64,000 nt of DNA, taken from Dyadobacter jejuensis (GTDB taxonomy: Bacteria; Bacteroidota; Bacteroidia; Cytophagales; Spirosomataceae). Every line of letters begins with the position of its first letter. Positions within the stretch are counted from its first letter, which is position 1. Below the pieces are notes generated by a model, which did not search any database, was not told the DNA's origin, and worked only from the letters and a program-made list of their open reading frames with translations. Below, in pieces: positions 53,647 to 62,573 of this stretch. The stretch lies in NCBI RefSeq assembly GCF_003149085.1, contig NZ_QGDT01000001.1, positions 310,001-374,000 of the forward strand, in the 5' to 3' direction. The translations under genes were made by a program, and so were the position numbers.

Positions 53647-55008
53647 ATGGCACAGGAAAACATTGTAGTAGGAGTAGATATTGGGAGTACTAAAATAGCC
53701 GTGGTAGCTGCGCAATTGCCAGTTTCTGGGGCTTTTCAAAATACGATCGAAATATTGGGATTTAGTGAGGTGCTAATGCCGACAGGAGCCGTAGTGAACG
53801 GTTCTGTAGAAAATATAAAACAAGTAGGGAAAGCCATCAGGACCGCTCTAGCCGAGACGGCCCTTTTGTCCGATTTAGATATTGGGATTGTCAATGTAAG
53901 CTTTGGGGGTACTCATGTGAAAGTGACCGCCCAGAGCGACGGAGTGTTAAGGCCTTCCGCTTCTACCGGCGAAGAGGTGACCCAGAAAGACGTAGACCAG
54001 CTCGTCGAGGATATGTACAGGGCCAAAACGGAGCCTAACTTCGAAGTGTTGCATGTGTTGCCCATGGACTTTGTAGTGGATAACTCGGCAGGGGTGAAGG
54101 AACCCGTGGGCCGAACTGGAATAAAGCTAGGCGCCAATTTTTTGGTCGTATCGGGCAATAATCAATCCATCCAAAGGACGCGTAAGAGCCTGCTGGATGC
54201 AGACGAAAATTTGCGCTACGACAAAATGATCTTCGCACCCTTGGCCACAGGCCTCGCCGTGTTGACGGGCAATGAAATGAAGGCCGGCATAGCCTTGGTC
54301 GATATTGGAGATCATACCACCGATCTTATTATTTATCAGGACAAGATCGTTAGGCATATCGTTTCGTTCCCTATTGGTGGAAGGCACCTGACCAATGATT
54401 TATCGATAGGTTGTGGTATACAGCCCGAAAATGCGGAGCAGCTCAAGAAAGTTTATGGAGCCGCTATCTCAGAAGATATCCCACTGAATGTGGAGATTTT
54501 AGTCAACTTCTTGGCAGGGCGACCTCCCAAGCAAGTGCTTAAAAAGAACGTAGCCCTCATACTTGAGGAACGCCTGAAGGAAATAGCCGCTATGGTATAT
54601 GCGGAAATATTGAATTCGGGATATGAAGAAAAGTTAATTGGTGGTATTGTCCTTACGGGCGGTACGGCCAATATTCCGGACATTGAATTGTTATTCGAAA
54701 AAGTTACTAATCTGTCGGTAAGGGTAGGTTTTCCAGAAAATCTGGCACATACCTCCAAGGCCGACGCTGTGAGTAATTCCTCTTTCACAACGGCCATAGG
54801 CTTAGCCTGGGCAGGTGTGCAGTCGATCGATCCGCGCGTCAAGTCCGTTTGTAAACCCTCTCAAGAAGAACCAGTAAAGCAAGCCCCTCCAGCCGTGGCA
54901 GCGGGGCAAAGAACACAGGAAAAAGTAAAAACAGAGCCCAAAAAAACAGGATTGAGTTTTTGGGAAAGTTTGCTTGGGAGAAATGATCAGCAAACGGATG
55001 AGTATTAG
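53647..55008 (+). CDS. ftsA: Cell division protein FtsA
   Basis: FtsA is the actin-like protein that anchors FtsZ to the membrane. From ATG 53647 (453 residues) it begins NIVVGVDIGSTKIAVVAA (phosphate 1 motif), with VALVDIGDHTTDLIIY-type phosphate 2 motif (IALVDIGDHTTDL) and the GGIVLTGGTANIPDIE adenosine motif. The usual C-terminal amphipathic helix is represented by GLSFWESLLGR at the end. A GTG 24 bases earlier (inside ftsQ) is a possible alternative. Confidence 0.95.
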   Translation: MAQENIVVGVDIGSTKIAVVAAQLPVSGAFQNTIEILGFSEVLMPTGAVVNGSVENIKQVGKAIRTALAETALLSDLDIGIVNVSFGGTHVKVTAQSDGVLRPSASTGEEVTQKDVDQLVEDMYRAKTEPNFEVLHVLPMDFVVDNSAGVKEPVGRTGIKLGANFLVVSGNNQSIQRTRKSLLDADENLRYDKMIFAPLATGLAVLTGNEMKAGIALVDIGDHTTDLIIYQDKIVRHIVSFPIGGRHLTNDLSIGCGIQPENAEQLKKVYGAAISEDIPLNVEILVNFLAGRPPKQVLKKNVALILEERLKEIAAMVYAEILNSGYEEKLIGGIVLTGGTANIPDIELLFEKVTNLSVRVGFPENLAHTSKADAVSNSSFTTAIGLAWAGVQSIDPRVKSVCKPSQEEPVKQAPPAVAAGQRTQEKVKTEPKKTGLSFWESLLGRNDQQTDEY

Positions 55009-55043
55009 CAATTGAACAGGGGACCTCGTAATTTACGTAGCAC

Positions 55044-56459
55044 ATGAATAGCAGATTATTACACGCATTAGACCAAGATTATATTGTGAACCAGATCGTC
55101 AGAGAACAACCCAGTGGAGATGCCCCCCTGGAACCGGCCATAATTAAAGTCATAGGCGTCGGTGGTGGTGGTAGTAATGCTGTCAATTACATGTTTGAGA
55201 GAAAAATCAAAGATGTAGAATTTGCCGTTTGCAATACCGATCGACAAGCATTGGCCAACAGTCCAGTACCGGTAAAGATTCAATTAGGGGCTACCCTTAC
55301 CCAAGGTTTGGGGGCGGGAACCGACGCGCTTAAAGGAAAAGAAGCAGCCTTAGAGACGATCGAGGAGATTAAAGCGCTTTTGGGAGGATCTACCCAAATG
55401 GTATTTATTACGGCGGGTATGGGTGGTGGAACCGGTACCGGTGCCGCTCCCGTGATAGCCCAGTTGGCCAAGGAAATGGGCAAACTAACGGTGGCCGTGG
55501 TGACGGCACCCTATACCTGGGAAGGGCTCGATAAGAAAGAGCAGGCCCTGGATGGTATTGAGCAGCTCAAAGAATACAGTGATACCGTACTGGTGGTGCT
55601 GAATGACAAGCTCGAGGAACTTTACGAAGACATGACCCTCACCCAGGCCTTCGCCGAAGCCGATGGGATCTTACTGAACGCCGTAAAGAGTATCTCTGAG
55701 ATTATCACCACGAGTGGTAATATCAATACCGATTTTAAAGATGTAGAAAAAGTACTGAAACGGGCCGGGCAATCGGTGATGGGTACTGCCGAGTCTTCTG
55801 GTGGCGATAGGGCTAAGATAGCCATTCAAAATGCCTTAGACTCCCCATTGCTCAATGACCGCGATATTAAAGGGGCCAAGCGGATTCTGGTGACCTTGGC
55901 CACTAGCAAGAAGAACGAGGCTACCATGAAGGAGCAGCGCGAAATCTGGCGCTATGTATTGTCGCAGGTGGGAGGTGAGGCCAGGATGTTTAAGCTGGGA
56001 ACCATCACCGACGATTCCCTTGGCGATAAGCTACGGGTTACCATCGTTGCTGCAGGATTCGACAGCGTAGAGTCGCCTATCCCAGGTATGGAAATACGGA
56101 CAGAGCCCAAAGAATTGCCCGTGGAGCAGCCCTATGCTCCGGAGCAGATCGGTTCTGAAGAACAATATGTCTCTTCTGAAATGGAGGCTACTCCAACGTC
56201 TTCTATAGATTTGGATATGGATGCCCATAGCATTACGCTTCCGGCCGACCACCTCAATGTATCGATGATGGAGATAAGCGCCAATGGCCCGTGGAGCGAA
56301 GAGGAAGGAGAAAGGATTTCGGCTATGGTGCAGTCCTTTCGAGAAGGTATTGTGCAATTCCAAGACCTGGAAGGAGCGGCTTATAAACGGAGCCGATTGG
56401 AACTGTGGAGGCGTCCGGTCGTTCCCGCTAGTGAAATGGAACAGCATTGGTTAAAATAA
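55044..56459 (+). CDS. ftsZ: Cell division protein FtsZ
   Basis: FtsZ is the tubulin-like GTPase that forms the division ring. The 471-residue product has KVIGVGGGGSNAVNYM, the GTP signature FITAGMGGGTGTGAAPVIA, the T7 loop region FADADG-like segment (here FAEADGILLNAVKSISEII), and a long variable linker from about residue 335. The short C-terminal region DLEGAAYKRSRLEL resembles the conserved Bacteroidota tail that binds FtsA, but the last 17 residues are unusual (WRRPVVPASEMEQHWLK). It is the last gene of the cluster, with a terminator behind it. Confidence 0.96.
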   Translation: MNSRLLHALDQDYIVNQIVREQPSGDAPLEPAIIKVIGVGGGGSNAVNYMFERKIKDVEFAVCNTDRQALANSPVPVKIQLGATLTQGLGAGTDALKGKEAALETIEEIKALLGGSTQMVFITAGMGGGTGTGAAPVIAQLAKEMGKLTVAVVTAPYTWEGLDKKEQALDGIEQLKEYSDTVLVVLNDKLEELYEDMTLTQAFAEADGILLNAVKSISEIITTSGNINTDFKDVEKVLKRAGQSVMGTAESSGGDRAKIAIQNALDSPLLNDRDIKGAKRILVTLATSKKNEATMKEQREIWRYVLSQVGGEARMFKLGTITDDSLGDKLRVTIVAAGFDSVESPIPGMEIRTEPKELPVEQPYAPEQIGSEEQYVSSEMEATPTSSIDLDMDAHSITLPADHLNVSMMEISANGPWSEEEGERISAMVQSFREGIVQFQDLEGAAYKRSRLELWRRPVVPASEMEQHWLK

Positions 56460-56461
56460 AG

Positions 56462-56486
56462 AGGGGCGTAAGCCCCTTTTTATTTT
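56462..56486 (+). terminator. Terminator of ftsZ
   Basis: GGGGC-GTAA-GCCCC followed by TTTTTATTTTA, four bases past the stop. Confidence 0.85.
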
Positions 56487-56496
56487 AGCTTTAAAA

Positions 56497-56658
56497 GGCG
56501 TTGGGCGTTAGGCTTTAGGCGTTAGGCGTTAGGCGTTAGGCTTGCGCCACCTTTAACCGGGCGGCGGACCGCATTTAACTTTTAACCTTTAACCTTTAAC
56601 TTTTAACCTAAAACCTATCACCTAAAACCTATCACCTAAAACCTATAAACCTATCACC
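56497..56658. repeat. Heptad tandem repeats behind ftsZ
   Basis: Seven units of GGCGTTA and variants run from 56497 to 56545. After a 28-base GC-rich spacer, units of TTTAACC/TTTAACT run from 56574 to 56608, then alternating TAAAACC and TATCACC units to 56658. The second block is roughly complementary to the first, so the segment could fold. It fills the space between the ftsZ terminator and the convergent FMN reductase gene. Confidence 0.85.
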
Positions 56659-56661
56659 TTT

Positions 56662-57204
56662 TCAAAACCCGATGAGCTGCTCTGCTTGGAGTTCGATCAT
56701 CTCTCGATACAGGGGATTGGTTACTTCTGTTTCAGAAAAGTGGAGGCGTATCTGGCCTAGTTTGACCCGCAAGGCCAGGGTGTTCATCCCCAAATAGCTA
56801 AATACGTCGTTCAGATGACTCAATGCGATGCTGGCTCCTTGCGTATTCGACGACAATCCTACGAGGGCAGCCTTCTTGTTGCTAAAGCTATTGGGGTAGG
56901 GTAAGCCATCGATAAAGGCCTTTAATACCCCAGGGTAAGATCCATTATATTCTGGTACTATAAACACGAAGCGGTCGGTATGCTCCAATAAAGACTTTAA
57001 TACATTAAAAGCTTCATTTTTGCCAGTATTATCATACAGGGCCGTTACCGTAAAATCGGCGGGTAAATGGACTAGATCGAGAATGATACTCGGTTGGCCG
57101 TGTTGCTGGAGCACTTGTTGATAGTAACTGGCTACCTTGGCAGACATGGAGTTGGGGCGGTTGGTGCCTACGATCAGGACGATGGGATTTTTGCTATCGG
57201 TCAT
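56662..57204 (-). CDS. NAD(P)H-dependent FMN reductase family protein
   Basis: From ATG 57204 this is a 180-residue flavodoxin-like protein: IVLIVGTNRPNSMSAKVASYY (phosphate-binding loop of FMN; core GTNRPNSMSAKVA), FVFIVPEYNGSYPGVLKAFID (flavin-contacting P-E-Y-N-G-S-Y-P motif), and KKAALVGLSSNTQG. Members reduce flavins, quinones or azo compounds. An upstream in-frame start (57273) adds a polar stretch with no family match. It stands alone, convergent with ftsZ. Confidence 0.88.
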   Translation of the reverse strand: MTDSKNPIVLIVGTNRPNSMSAKVASYYQQVLQQHGQPSIILDLVHLPADFTVTALYDNTGKNEAFNVLKSLLEHTDRFVFIVPEYNGSYPGVLKAFIDGLPYPNSFSNKKAALVGLSSNTQGASIALSHLNDVFSYLGMNTLALRVKLGQIRLHFSETEVTNPLYREMIELQAEQLIGF

Positions 57205-57352
57205 TAGAAATACTTCATTATTATGTTCCAGGGACGCTTCTCCCCTGAGAATGGACTTCGAGTTTTTCCACAATAATAAGACATTTTGGTGGAGTATACG
57301 AAGATAATGGTCTGGATGTACTCGATCAAAATTGGGCTTAACTAGGTTCAGT

Positions 57353-57385
57353 TTTCAGGATACCCAACTATTATTACTATCTTTG
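57353..57385 (+). promoter_or_regulatory. Bacteroidota promoter before accD
   Basis: TTTC (57353-57356) and TATCTTTG (57378-57385) are 21 bases apart, close to TTTG-N19-21-TAnnTTTG. The accD ATG is 77 bases downstream. Confidence 0.6.
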
Positions 57386-57462
57386 ACCCTTGGTTGCGAT
57401 AAGAATAAAACATAATTTATTGCAATTAAGGCTTTTGTTAAGGTCAAAACCCAACTATCGAT

Positions 57463-58305
57463 ATGTCTTGGTTTATTCGTAAAGAAAAAGGTATCAGTAC
57501 TCCCACCGAAATGAAGCGCGAAGCTCCAGATGGGTTATGGTATCAGTGTTCTAATTGTAAAAAGATTTCGGCTACCAGAGAGCACAAGCTGAATGCCTAT
57601 ACTTGTATCCATTGTAATTATCACGAAAAAATTGGCTCTGAGGCTTACTTTGAACTGTTGTTCGATGATAATGAGTTTGAAGAGTTAAATTCGGAGTTGA
57701 CTTCAGGCGATCCGCTGAAGTTCACCGACACCAAGCCTTACCCCGGCCGGGTACAGGCTACCATGGCCAAAACCGGGCTAAAGGATGCCGTGAGGACCAG
57801 TCATGGTAAAATGAACGGCAGTCCTATTGTAATTGCCGCCATGGACTTCAACTTTATTGGTGGTTCTATGGGGTCGGTAGTCGGAGAAAAAATTGCTCGG
57901 GCAATTACTTATTCCCTGGAGCATAAAATTCCTTTTCTGATGATCTCCAAGTCGGGAGGTGCACGGATGATGGAAGCTGGGTTTTCCTTGATGCAGATGG
58001 CCAAAACTTCTGCGAGGTTAGCTCAATTGCTGGAGGCCAAAATCCCCTATATCTCTATGTTGACCGATCCTACTACCGGTGGGGTGACGGCTTCTTATGC
58101 CATGTTAGGCGATTTTAATATCTCTGAACCAGGTGCACTCATTGGATTTGCTGGCCCGAGGGTGATCAGGGAAACCATCGGTAAAGATCTCCCTAAGGAT
58201 TTCCAAAGTGCCGAATTCGTCCTTGAGCATGGTTTTCTTGATTTTATTGTAGATCGTAAGGACCTCAAAGATAAGCTTACGAGCTTGCTGACTATGCTGC
58301 GCTAA
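57463..58305 (+). CDS. accD: Acetyl-CoA carboxylase carboxyltransferase subunit beta
   Basis: AccD, with AccA, transfers carboxyl from biotin to acetyl-CoA to make malonyl-CoA for fatty-acid synthesis. The 280-residue protein has the N-terminal zinc ribbon C29/C32/C48/C51 (CSNCKKIS and CIHCNYH) and the crotonase-fold core: [42 protein letters not shown] and [29 protein letters not shown] near the end is the CoA-site string. It is followed one base later by a radical SAM gene, so the two form one transcript. Confidence 0.96.
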   Translation: MSWFIRKEKGISTPTEMKREAPDGLWYQCSNCKKISATREHKLNAYTCIHCNYHEKIGSEAYFELLFDDNEFEELNSELTSGDPLKFTDTKPYPGRVQATMAKTGLKDAVRTSHGKMNGSPIVIAAMDFNFIGGSMGSVVGEKIARAITYSLEHKIPFLMISKSGGARMMEAGFSLMQMAKTSARLAQLLEAKIPYISMLTDPTTGGVTASYAMLGDFNISEPGALIGFAGPRVIRETIGKDLPKDFQSAEFVLEHGFLDFIVDRKDLKDKLTSLLTMLR

Positions 58306-58306
58306 C

Positions 58307-59281
58307 ATGAGATTGGTATCCCATCCCGTTTTGTGCAATTATTATGTGACCTACCGCTGCAATGCTGCCTGTGGGTTCTGTGATATATGGGAGAAACCCT
58401 CTCCCTATATTACTTTGGATAATTTTCGCCAAAACCTAAAGGACCTCAAGCGACTGGGCGTAAAGGTGATCGATTTTACTGGAGGTGAGCCTCTGTTGCA
58501 CCGGCAGTTAGATTTGCTGCTCAAAGAAGCAAAGGATCAGGGGATGATCACCACCGTTACCAGCAACGGCCTACTTTACCCAAAGTATGCGCATAAACTG
58601 AAGGGGCTCATCGATATGCTACACTTCTCCTTGGATTCGCCCATTCGAGAAGAGCACGACGCCTCTCGGAAGGTGAAGTGTTTCGATAAGGTGATGGAGT
58701 CCATTGCTTTAGCCCGCTCCCTGGGAGAAAGACCCGATATTATTTTTACCGTCTTCGATTCGAATATAGATCAAATCCAGCAGCTCTCCGAGGAGATTTG
58801 CCAGCCCAATGACTTGGTGTTGATACTGAATCCTGTATTCGAATACAACGGGGTAGGGGATAGCCTTACTGCCGATGCCCTCAAGAGGCTGACGTGGTGG
58901 GGAAAGCAAAAGAATGTTTATCTCAACGACGCCTTCGTTCAGTTACGACTCGACGGGGGGAATAAGGTGAATGATCCCGTATGTAAAGCGGGGAGTACCA
59001 CCCTGGTGATATCGCCCGAAAATAAACTGGTGCTTCCATGCTATCACTTAGGGTTAAAGGAATTTGAGATTGAAGGGCGACTCCATGACCTGTACCATTC
59101 CGAAGAAGTGCAGAAGTTGGTAGCCCTGGAGGGTAAGCTTCCTGCCTGTGAAGGGTGTGCCATCAACTGCTATATGCAACCCTCCTTTGCGGTAGAAATA
59201 AACCGCTATTGGTGGAAAGCCCTGCCGAGTACATTAAAGTACAGTAGGATTAAGGGGACTTGGAAAAGACTCCTCCATTAG
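58307..59281 (+). CDS. Radical SAM protein with a cysteine-rich C-terminus (SPASM-like)
   Basis: The 324-residue protein binds a [4Fe-4S] cluster through C18, C22 and C25 (CNAACGFC) and S-adenosylmethionine near the DFTGGEPLLHR motif. The C-terminal part has further cysteines in LPCYHLG and CEGCAINCYMQPSF, as in SPASM or twitch domains that bind a second cluster; these enzymes often modify peptides or make cofactors. The substrate is not evident. It starts one base after accD stops, so it is translated from the same mRNA, but a link to fatty-acid synthesis is not established. Confidence 0.82.
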   Translation: MRLVSHPVLCNYYVTYRCNAACGFCDIWEKPSPYITLDNFRQNLKDLKRLGVKVIDFTGGEPLLHRQLDLLLKEAKDQGMITTVTSNGLLYPKYAHKLKGLIDMLHFSLDSPIREEHDASRKVKCFDKVMESIALARSLGERPDIIFTVFDSNIDQIQQLSEEICQPNDLVLILNPVFEYNGVGDSLTADALKRLTWWGKQKNVYLNDAFVQLRLDGGNKVNDPVCKAGSTTLVISPENKLVLPCYHLGLKEFEIEGRLHDLYHSEEVQKLVALEGKLPACEGCAINCYMQPSFAVEINRYWWKALPSTLKYSRIKGTWKRLLH

Positions 59282-59342
59282 GCTCCGTGGCGTGCCGCTG
59301 CGGCTTACTTCCCTCTCGGTAGGTTTTGCCCTATCGATCATC

Positions 59343-59350
59343 TATTTTTG
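59343..59350 (+). promoter_or_regulatory. Bacteroidota -7 promoter element before smpB
   Basis: TATTTTTG matches TAnnTTTG, 23 bases before the smpB ATG. A TTTG at 59325 is too close (14 bases) to be an ideal -33. Confidence 0.45.
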
Positions 59351-59373
59351 TATTGGATTTTTAAAGATACCGT

Positions 59374-59832
59374 ATGGCGGAAAAATTAGTAAAACAGGTC
59401 AATATCAAGAACAGAAGAGCCTCCTTCGAGTACTTCTTCCTGGACGAATACACCGCTGGAATCGCCCTTACGGGGACCGAGGTGAAGTCGATCCGGCAAG
59501 GGAAGGTTAATTTTCAAGATGCTTATTGTTTGTTTATGGATGGAGAGCTTTATATACGGAGCCTGCATATATCGCCCTATACCGAAGGTACACACTACAA
59601 CCATGAGCCCATGCGGGACAGAAAACTTCTGGTTACGAAGCGGGAGATGAAGAAGCTGAACGAGGGCTTGAAAGACCAGGGGCTCACGATCGTTCCCATT
59701 CGGATGTTTACCAACGACCGGGGGTTGGTAAAGCTACACTTTGCCTTAGCCAAAGGGAAAAAACTTTATGACAAGCGGGATTCTATTAAGGAGCGGGATA
59801 TGAAGCGCGAAACCGACCGCATGAAATTCTAA
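59374..59832 (+). CDS. smpB: SsrA-binding protein
   Basis: SmpB carries tmRNA to stalled ribosomes for trans-translation. The 152-residue product has NRRASFEYFFLDEYTAGIALTGTEVKSIRQGKVNFQDAYC (key residues E-Y and the T-G-T-E-V-K-S-x-R motif), the H-Y-N-H-E-P region, and the lysine-rich tail KKLYDKRDSIKERD that enters the mRNA channel. The ssrA gene itself is not in the window. Confidence 0.96.
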   Translation: MAEKLVKQVNIKNRRASFEYFFLDEYTAGIALTGTEVKSIRQGKVNFQDAYCLFMDGELYIRSLHISPYTEGTHYNHEPMRDRKLLVTKREMKKLNEGLKDQGLTIVPIRMFTNDRGLVKLHFALAKGKKLYDKRDSIKERDMKRETDRMKF

Positions 59833-59982
59833 GCCACACTCCCGCTACAGGAGTAGCCGATGGGGGGGGCGCCGCATGCTATAGATAGTAACTCTAGGAT
59901 TTTCAGATATTTAAATCTACAAGCCTTCCTGATTTTTCAGGAAAAATAGCTATCTTGCCGGAACGAAACCCCTTTTTGGCTC

Positions 59983-60495
59983 ATGGGTAAAGTATTGGTT
60001 CTCAATCAAGATTATAGTGCCTTAAGTATTTGTACTGCTCCGAAGGCGTTCTTATTGGTTTATATGAATAAGGCAGAATTACTGGCGGAATCGCCAGATA
60101 GTTATTTGCGTACCGTACGTGATAGGTACCCTATGCCTGTTGTTATTCGCTTGCATCGCTATATTCACCTTCCTTATCGGGGCGTGGTGCTCACCCGTCA
60201 CAATATATTTAAAAGGGACCGGAATCGATGTCAATACTGTGGTACCCACGAACACCTTACTCTGGATCACGTCCTTCCCAAATCGAGAGGGGGGCAGACC
60301 TCCTGGGATAACCTATCCACTGCCTGTAAGCGTTGCAATTCCAAAAAGGGAGATCTTACCCCTGAGGAAGCAGGAATGCCCCTCCTTCAAAGACCCTTTC
60401 GTCCTTCTTTTTTGATGTTTATCCGTGATTGTACCGATCTTGCTCCGGCGGAGTGGCAGCCTTATTTAGGGGTTAAAAGTCGGGTTTATCATTAA
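59983..60495 (+). CDS. HNH endonuclease domain protein
   Basis: The 170-residue protein has an N-terminal region of unknown fold (MGKVLVLNQDYSALSICTAPKA) and an HNH nuclease domain with zinc cysteine pairs: CQYCG, then LTLDHVLPKSRGGQTSWDNLSTACKRCNSKKGD, where DHVLPKSRGG and W-D-N-L carry the catalytic H and N. It is the widely conserved stand-alone HNH family of Bacteroidota, often called 5-methylcytosine-specific-like; its target is not known. No methyltransferase or restriction gene is adjacent, which argues against a restriction system. It lies upstream of rpsA. Confidence 0.85.
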   Translation: MGKVLVLNQDYSALSICTAPKAFLLVYMNKAELLAESPDSYLRTVRDRYPMPVVIRLHRYIHLPYRGVVLTRHNIFKRDRNRCQYCGTHEHLTLDHVLPKSRGGQTSWDNLSTACKRCNSKKGDLTPEEAGMPLLQRPFRPSFLMFIRDCTDLAPAEWQPYLGVKSRVYH

Positions 60496-60586
60496 ATGTC
60501 GGGTGCCTTCACGCCACTCTGAAGGGGATCTTACGTTAAACTTCTATTTTTTTTGTTAACTGCTGGTATATTGATTACTAAAGACT

Positions 60587-60594
60587 TACCTTTG
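60587..60594 (+). promoter_or_regulatory. Bacteroidota -7 promoter element before rpsA
   Basis: TACCTTTG fits TAnnTTTG and gives an 85-90-base 5' leader. The -33 region is not clear. Confidence 0.5.
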
Positions 60595-60682
60595 CGGACT
60601 CATTTTTAAAAAATAGAACATTCACTTATTTTCAGTCAATTAGCCCGTTGGCTGATGTATCAAAGGGCTTTAATTCCTATTT

Positions 60683-62515
60683 ATGTCTAAGGAAAAACAA
60701 CCACAAGTATTCCCCGATTTCGATTGGGATCTAGCAGAAGACAAAGGTTTCGGAACAGGTTACTCAGTAGCTGACCGGGATCGTATGGAGCAAATGTATG
60801 ACGGCACACTTTCTCCTGTACAGGAAAAAGAGGTGGTAAAAGGTATCGTGGTAGGTATTACCGACCGCGAAGTGATTCTTAATATCGGTTTCAAATCCGA
60901 TGGTATCGTATCTTCTAATGAATTCCGTGACATCCCTGGGATGAAAATCGGTGATGAAGTAGAGGTATATGTAGAGAACCAAGAAGATGCTCAGGGACAA
61001 TTGGTGCTTTCTCGTAAGAAAGCGAAAGTAATCACCGCTTGGGATAACATTCAGAAGTCGTTTGACGAGGATGTGGTGATCGATGCCAATGTAAAAAGAA
61101 GAACGAAAGGTGGACTTATCGTGGATATTTTCGGGATCGAGGCTTTCTTGCCAGGATCTCAGATCGACGTGAAGCCTATCCGTGACTTCGACGTTTTCGT
61201 AGGAAAGCGTATGGAAGTGAAGGTCGTTAAAATTAATTATGCCAACGATAACGTAGTAGTATCTCATAAGATCTTGATCGAAAAAGATCTTGAGGCTCAG
61301 CGTCAGCAAATATTGAATAACCTTGAGAAAGGCCAAGTACTGGAAGGGGTTATCAAAAACATGACCAACTTTGGGGTGTTTATCGACCTTGGAGGTGTAG
61401 ATGGTCTGTTGCACATTACCGACATATCGTGGGGACGTATCAACCACCCATCCGATTTGTTGGCTTTGGATCAGAAACTAAACGTAGTAGTTCTCGACTT
61501 CGACGAAGAGAAGAAGCGTATTTCTCTTGGTCTGAAACAACTTCAGTCTCATCCATGGGATTCTTTGGAAGAAGAGATTCAGGTAGGATCGGAAGTGAAA
61601 GGCCGGATCGTGAATGTAGCCGATTACGGTGCGTTCTTGGAGATCAAGCCTGGAGTGGAAGGTCTTATCCACGTTTCGGAAATGTCCTGGTCTCAGCACT
61701 TGCGCAATCCTCAGGAGTTTATGAATGTAAACGATGAGATTGCTGCCGTAGTGTTAACTTTGGACCGTCAGGAGCGCAAGATGTCATTAGGTATCAAGCA
61801 GCTTACCGAAGATCCATGGACTCAAGCGTCTCTTAAAGATAAATACGCTATAGGAACCCGTCATAAAGGGGTGGTACGTAACCTTACCAACTTCGGCTTG
61901 TTCATCGAGCTTGAAGAGGGTATCGATGGTCTGGTACACGTTTCTGATTTGTCGTGGACCAAGAAAATCAAACATCCTTCCGATTTCGTTAAAGTAAGCG
62001 ATGAGCTTGAAGTGGTGGTATTGGAGCTTGACGCCGACAACCGTCGTCTGGCACTAGGCCATAAGCAGCTTGAGGAGAACCCATGGGATACCTTTGAGTC
62101 TATCTTTGCGGTAGGAACCGTACACCGTTCTACTATCGTAGCGAAGGGTGATAAGTTCGCTACCTTGGAGCTTCCGTATGGTATTGAGGGTATTTCTGCT
62201 ATCAAAAATCTAGCCAAAGAGGATGGTACCCTTGGCGAAGTTGGAGAGAGCTTAGACTTCACCGTTCTTGAGTTCTTGAAGGATGAGAAGAAAATTGTAC
62301 TTTCTCACTCTAAAGTAAAAGCACCTGCTCCATCTGAAGAGAAGAAAGAGGAAAAAGTGGCCAAAGCGGCACCTACTAAGCCTTCAGCCCCTGAAAAGGA
62401 GGAAAAATCTACTTTTGGAGACCTTAGCGTTCTCTCTGCCTTGAAGGAACAATTCGAGGAAAATGAGAAAAAAGGTAAAAAAGTAACAAAAAAGGAAGAT
62501 GGTAGTGCAGAATAG
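60683..62515 (+). CDS. rpsA: 30S ribosomal protein S1
   Basis: S1 binds mRNA and helps load it on the small subunit. The 610-residue protein has six S1-type OB repeats: 1 near residues 48-112 (VVKGIVVGITDREVILNIGF), 2 near 130-200, 3 near 218-286 (VLEGVIKNMTNFGVFIDLGG), 4 near 303-373, 5 near 390-460 and a weaker sixth near 475-545. The lysine- and glutamate-rich tail (after about 550) is typical for Bacteroidota. S1 is of special weight in this phylum because Shine-Dalgarno pairing is little used. It is followed by tRNA-Cys. Confidence 0.96.
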   Translation: MSKEKQPQVFPDFDWDLAEDKGFGTGYSVADRDRMEQMYDGTLSPVQEKEVVKGIVVGITDREVILNIGFKSDGIVSSNEFRDIPGMKIGDEVEVYVENQEDAQGQLVLSRKKAKVITAWDNIQKSFDEDVVIDANVKRRTKGGLIVDIFGIEAFLPGSQIDVKPIRDFDVFVGKRMEVKVVKINYANDNVVVSHKILIEKDLEAQRQQILNNLEKGQVLEGVIKNMTNFGVFIDLGGVDGLLHITDISWGRINHPSDLLALDQKLNVVVLDFDEEKKRISLGLKQLQSHPWDSLEEEIQVGSEVKGRIVNVADYGAFLEIKPGVEGLIHVSEMSWSQHLRNPQEFMNVNDEIAAVVLTLDRQERKMSLGIKQLTEDPWTQASLKDKYAIGTRHKGVVRNLTNFGLFIELEEGIDGLVHVSDLSWTKKIKHPSDFVKVSDELEVVVLELDADNRRLALGHKQLEENPWDTFESIFAVGTVHRSTIVAKGDKFATLELPYGIEGISAIKNLAKEDGTLGEVGESLDFTVLEFLKDEKKIVLSHSKVKAPAPSEEKKEEKVAKAAPTKPSAPEKEEKSTFGDLSVLSALKEQFEENEKKGKKVTKKEDGSAE

Positions 62516-62528
62516 CCAAAATATTTAA

Positions 62529-62536
62529 TACTTTTG
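62529..62536 (+). promoter_or_regulatory. Bacteroidota -7 promoter element for tRNA-Cys
   Basis: TACTTTTG matches TAnnTTTG and lies 14 bases past the rpsA stop. Transcription would start near 62541, exactly at the base of a hairpin. Confidence 0.5.
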
Positions 62537-62539
62537 CAC

Positions 62540-62569
62540 CGGATTAGCGGATTCACATCCGCTAATCCG
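62540..62569 (+). repeat. Perfect 13-bp hairpin directly before tRNA-Cys
   Basis: CGGATTAGCGGAT (62540-62552) and ATCCGCTAATCCG (62557-62569) pair perfectly over the loop TCAC. No T-run follows, so it is not a normal terminator; it would form the 5' end of the tRNA precursor. Confidence 0.8.
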
Positions 62570-62573
62570 AATT

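Noticed and set aside
56497..56658. Possible CRISPR array
   Set aside because: Units are only 7 bases with no unique spacers, and there are no cas genes.
60764..61447. A 227-codon open frame on the minus strand
   Set aside because: It is opposite rpsA, which has six clear S1 repeats; the reverse frame has no recognisable domain and is a codon-usage shadow.
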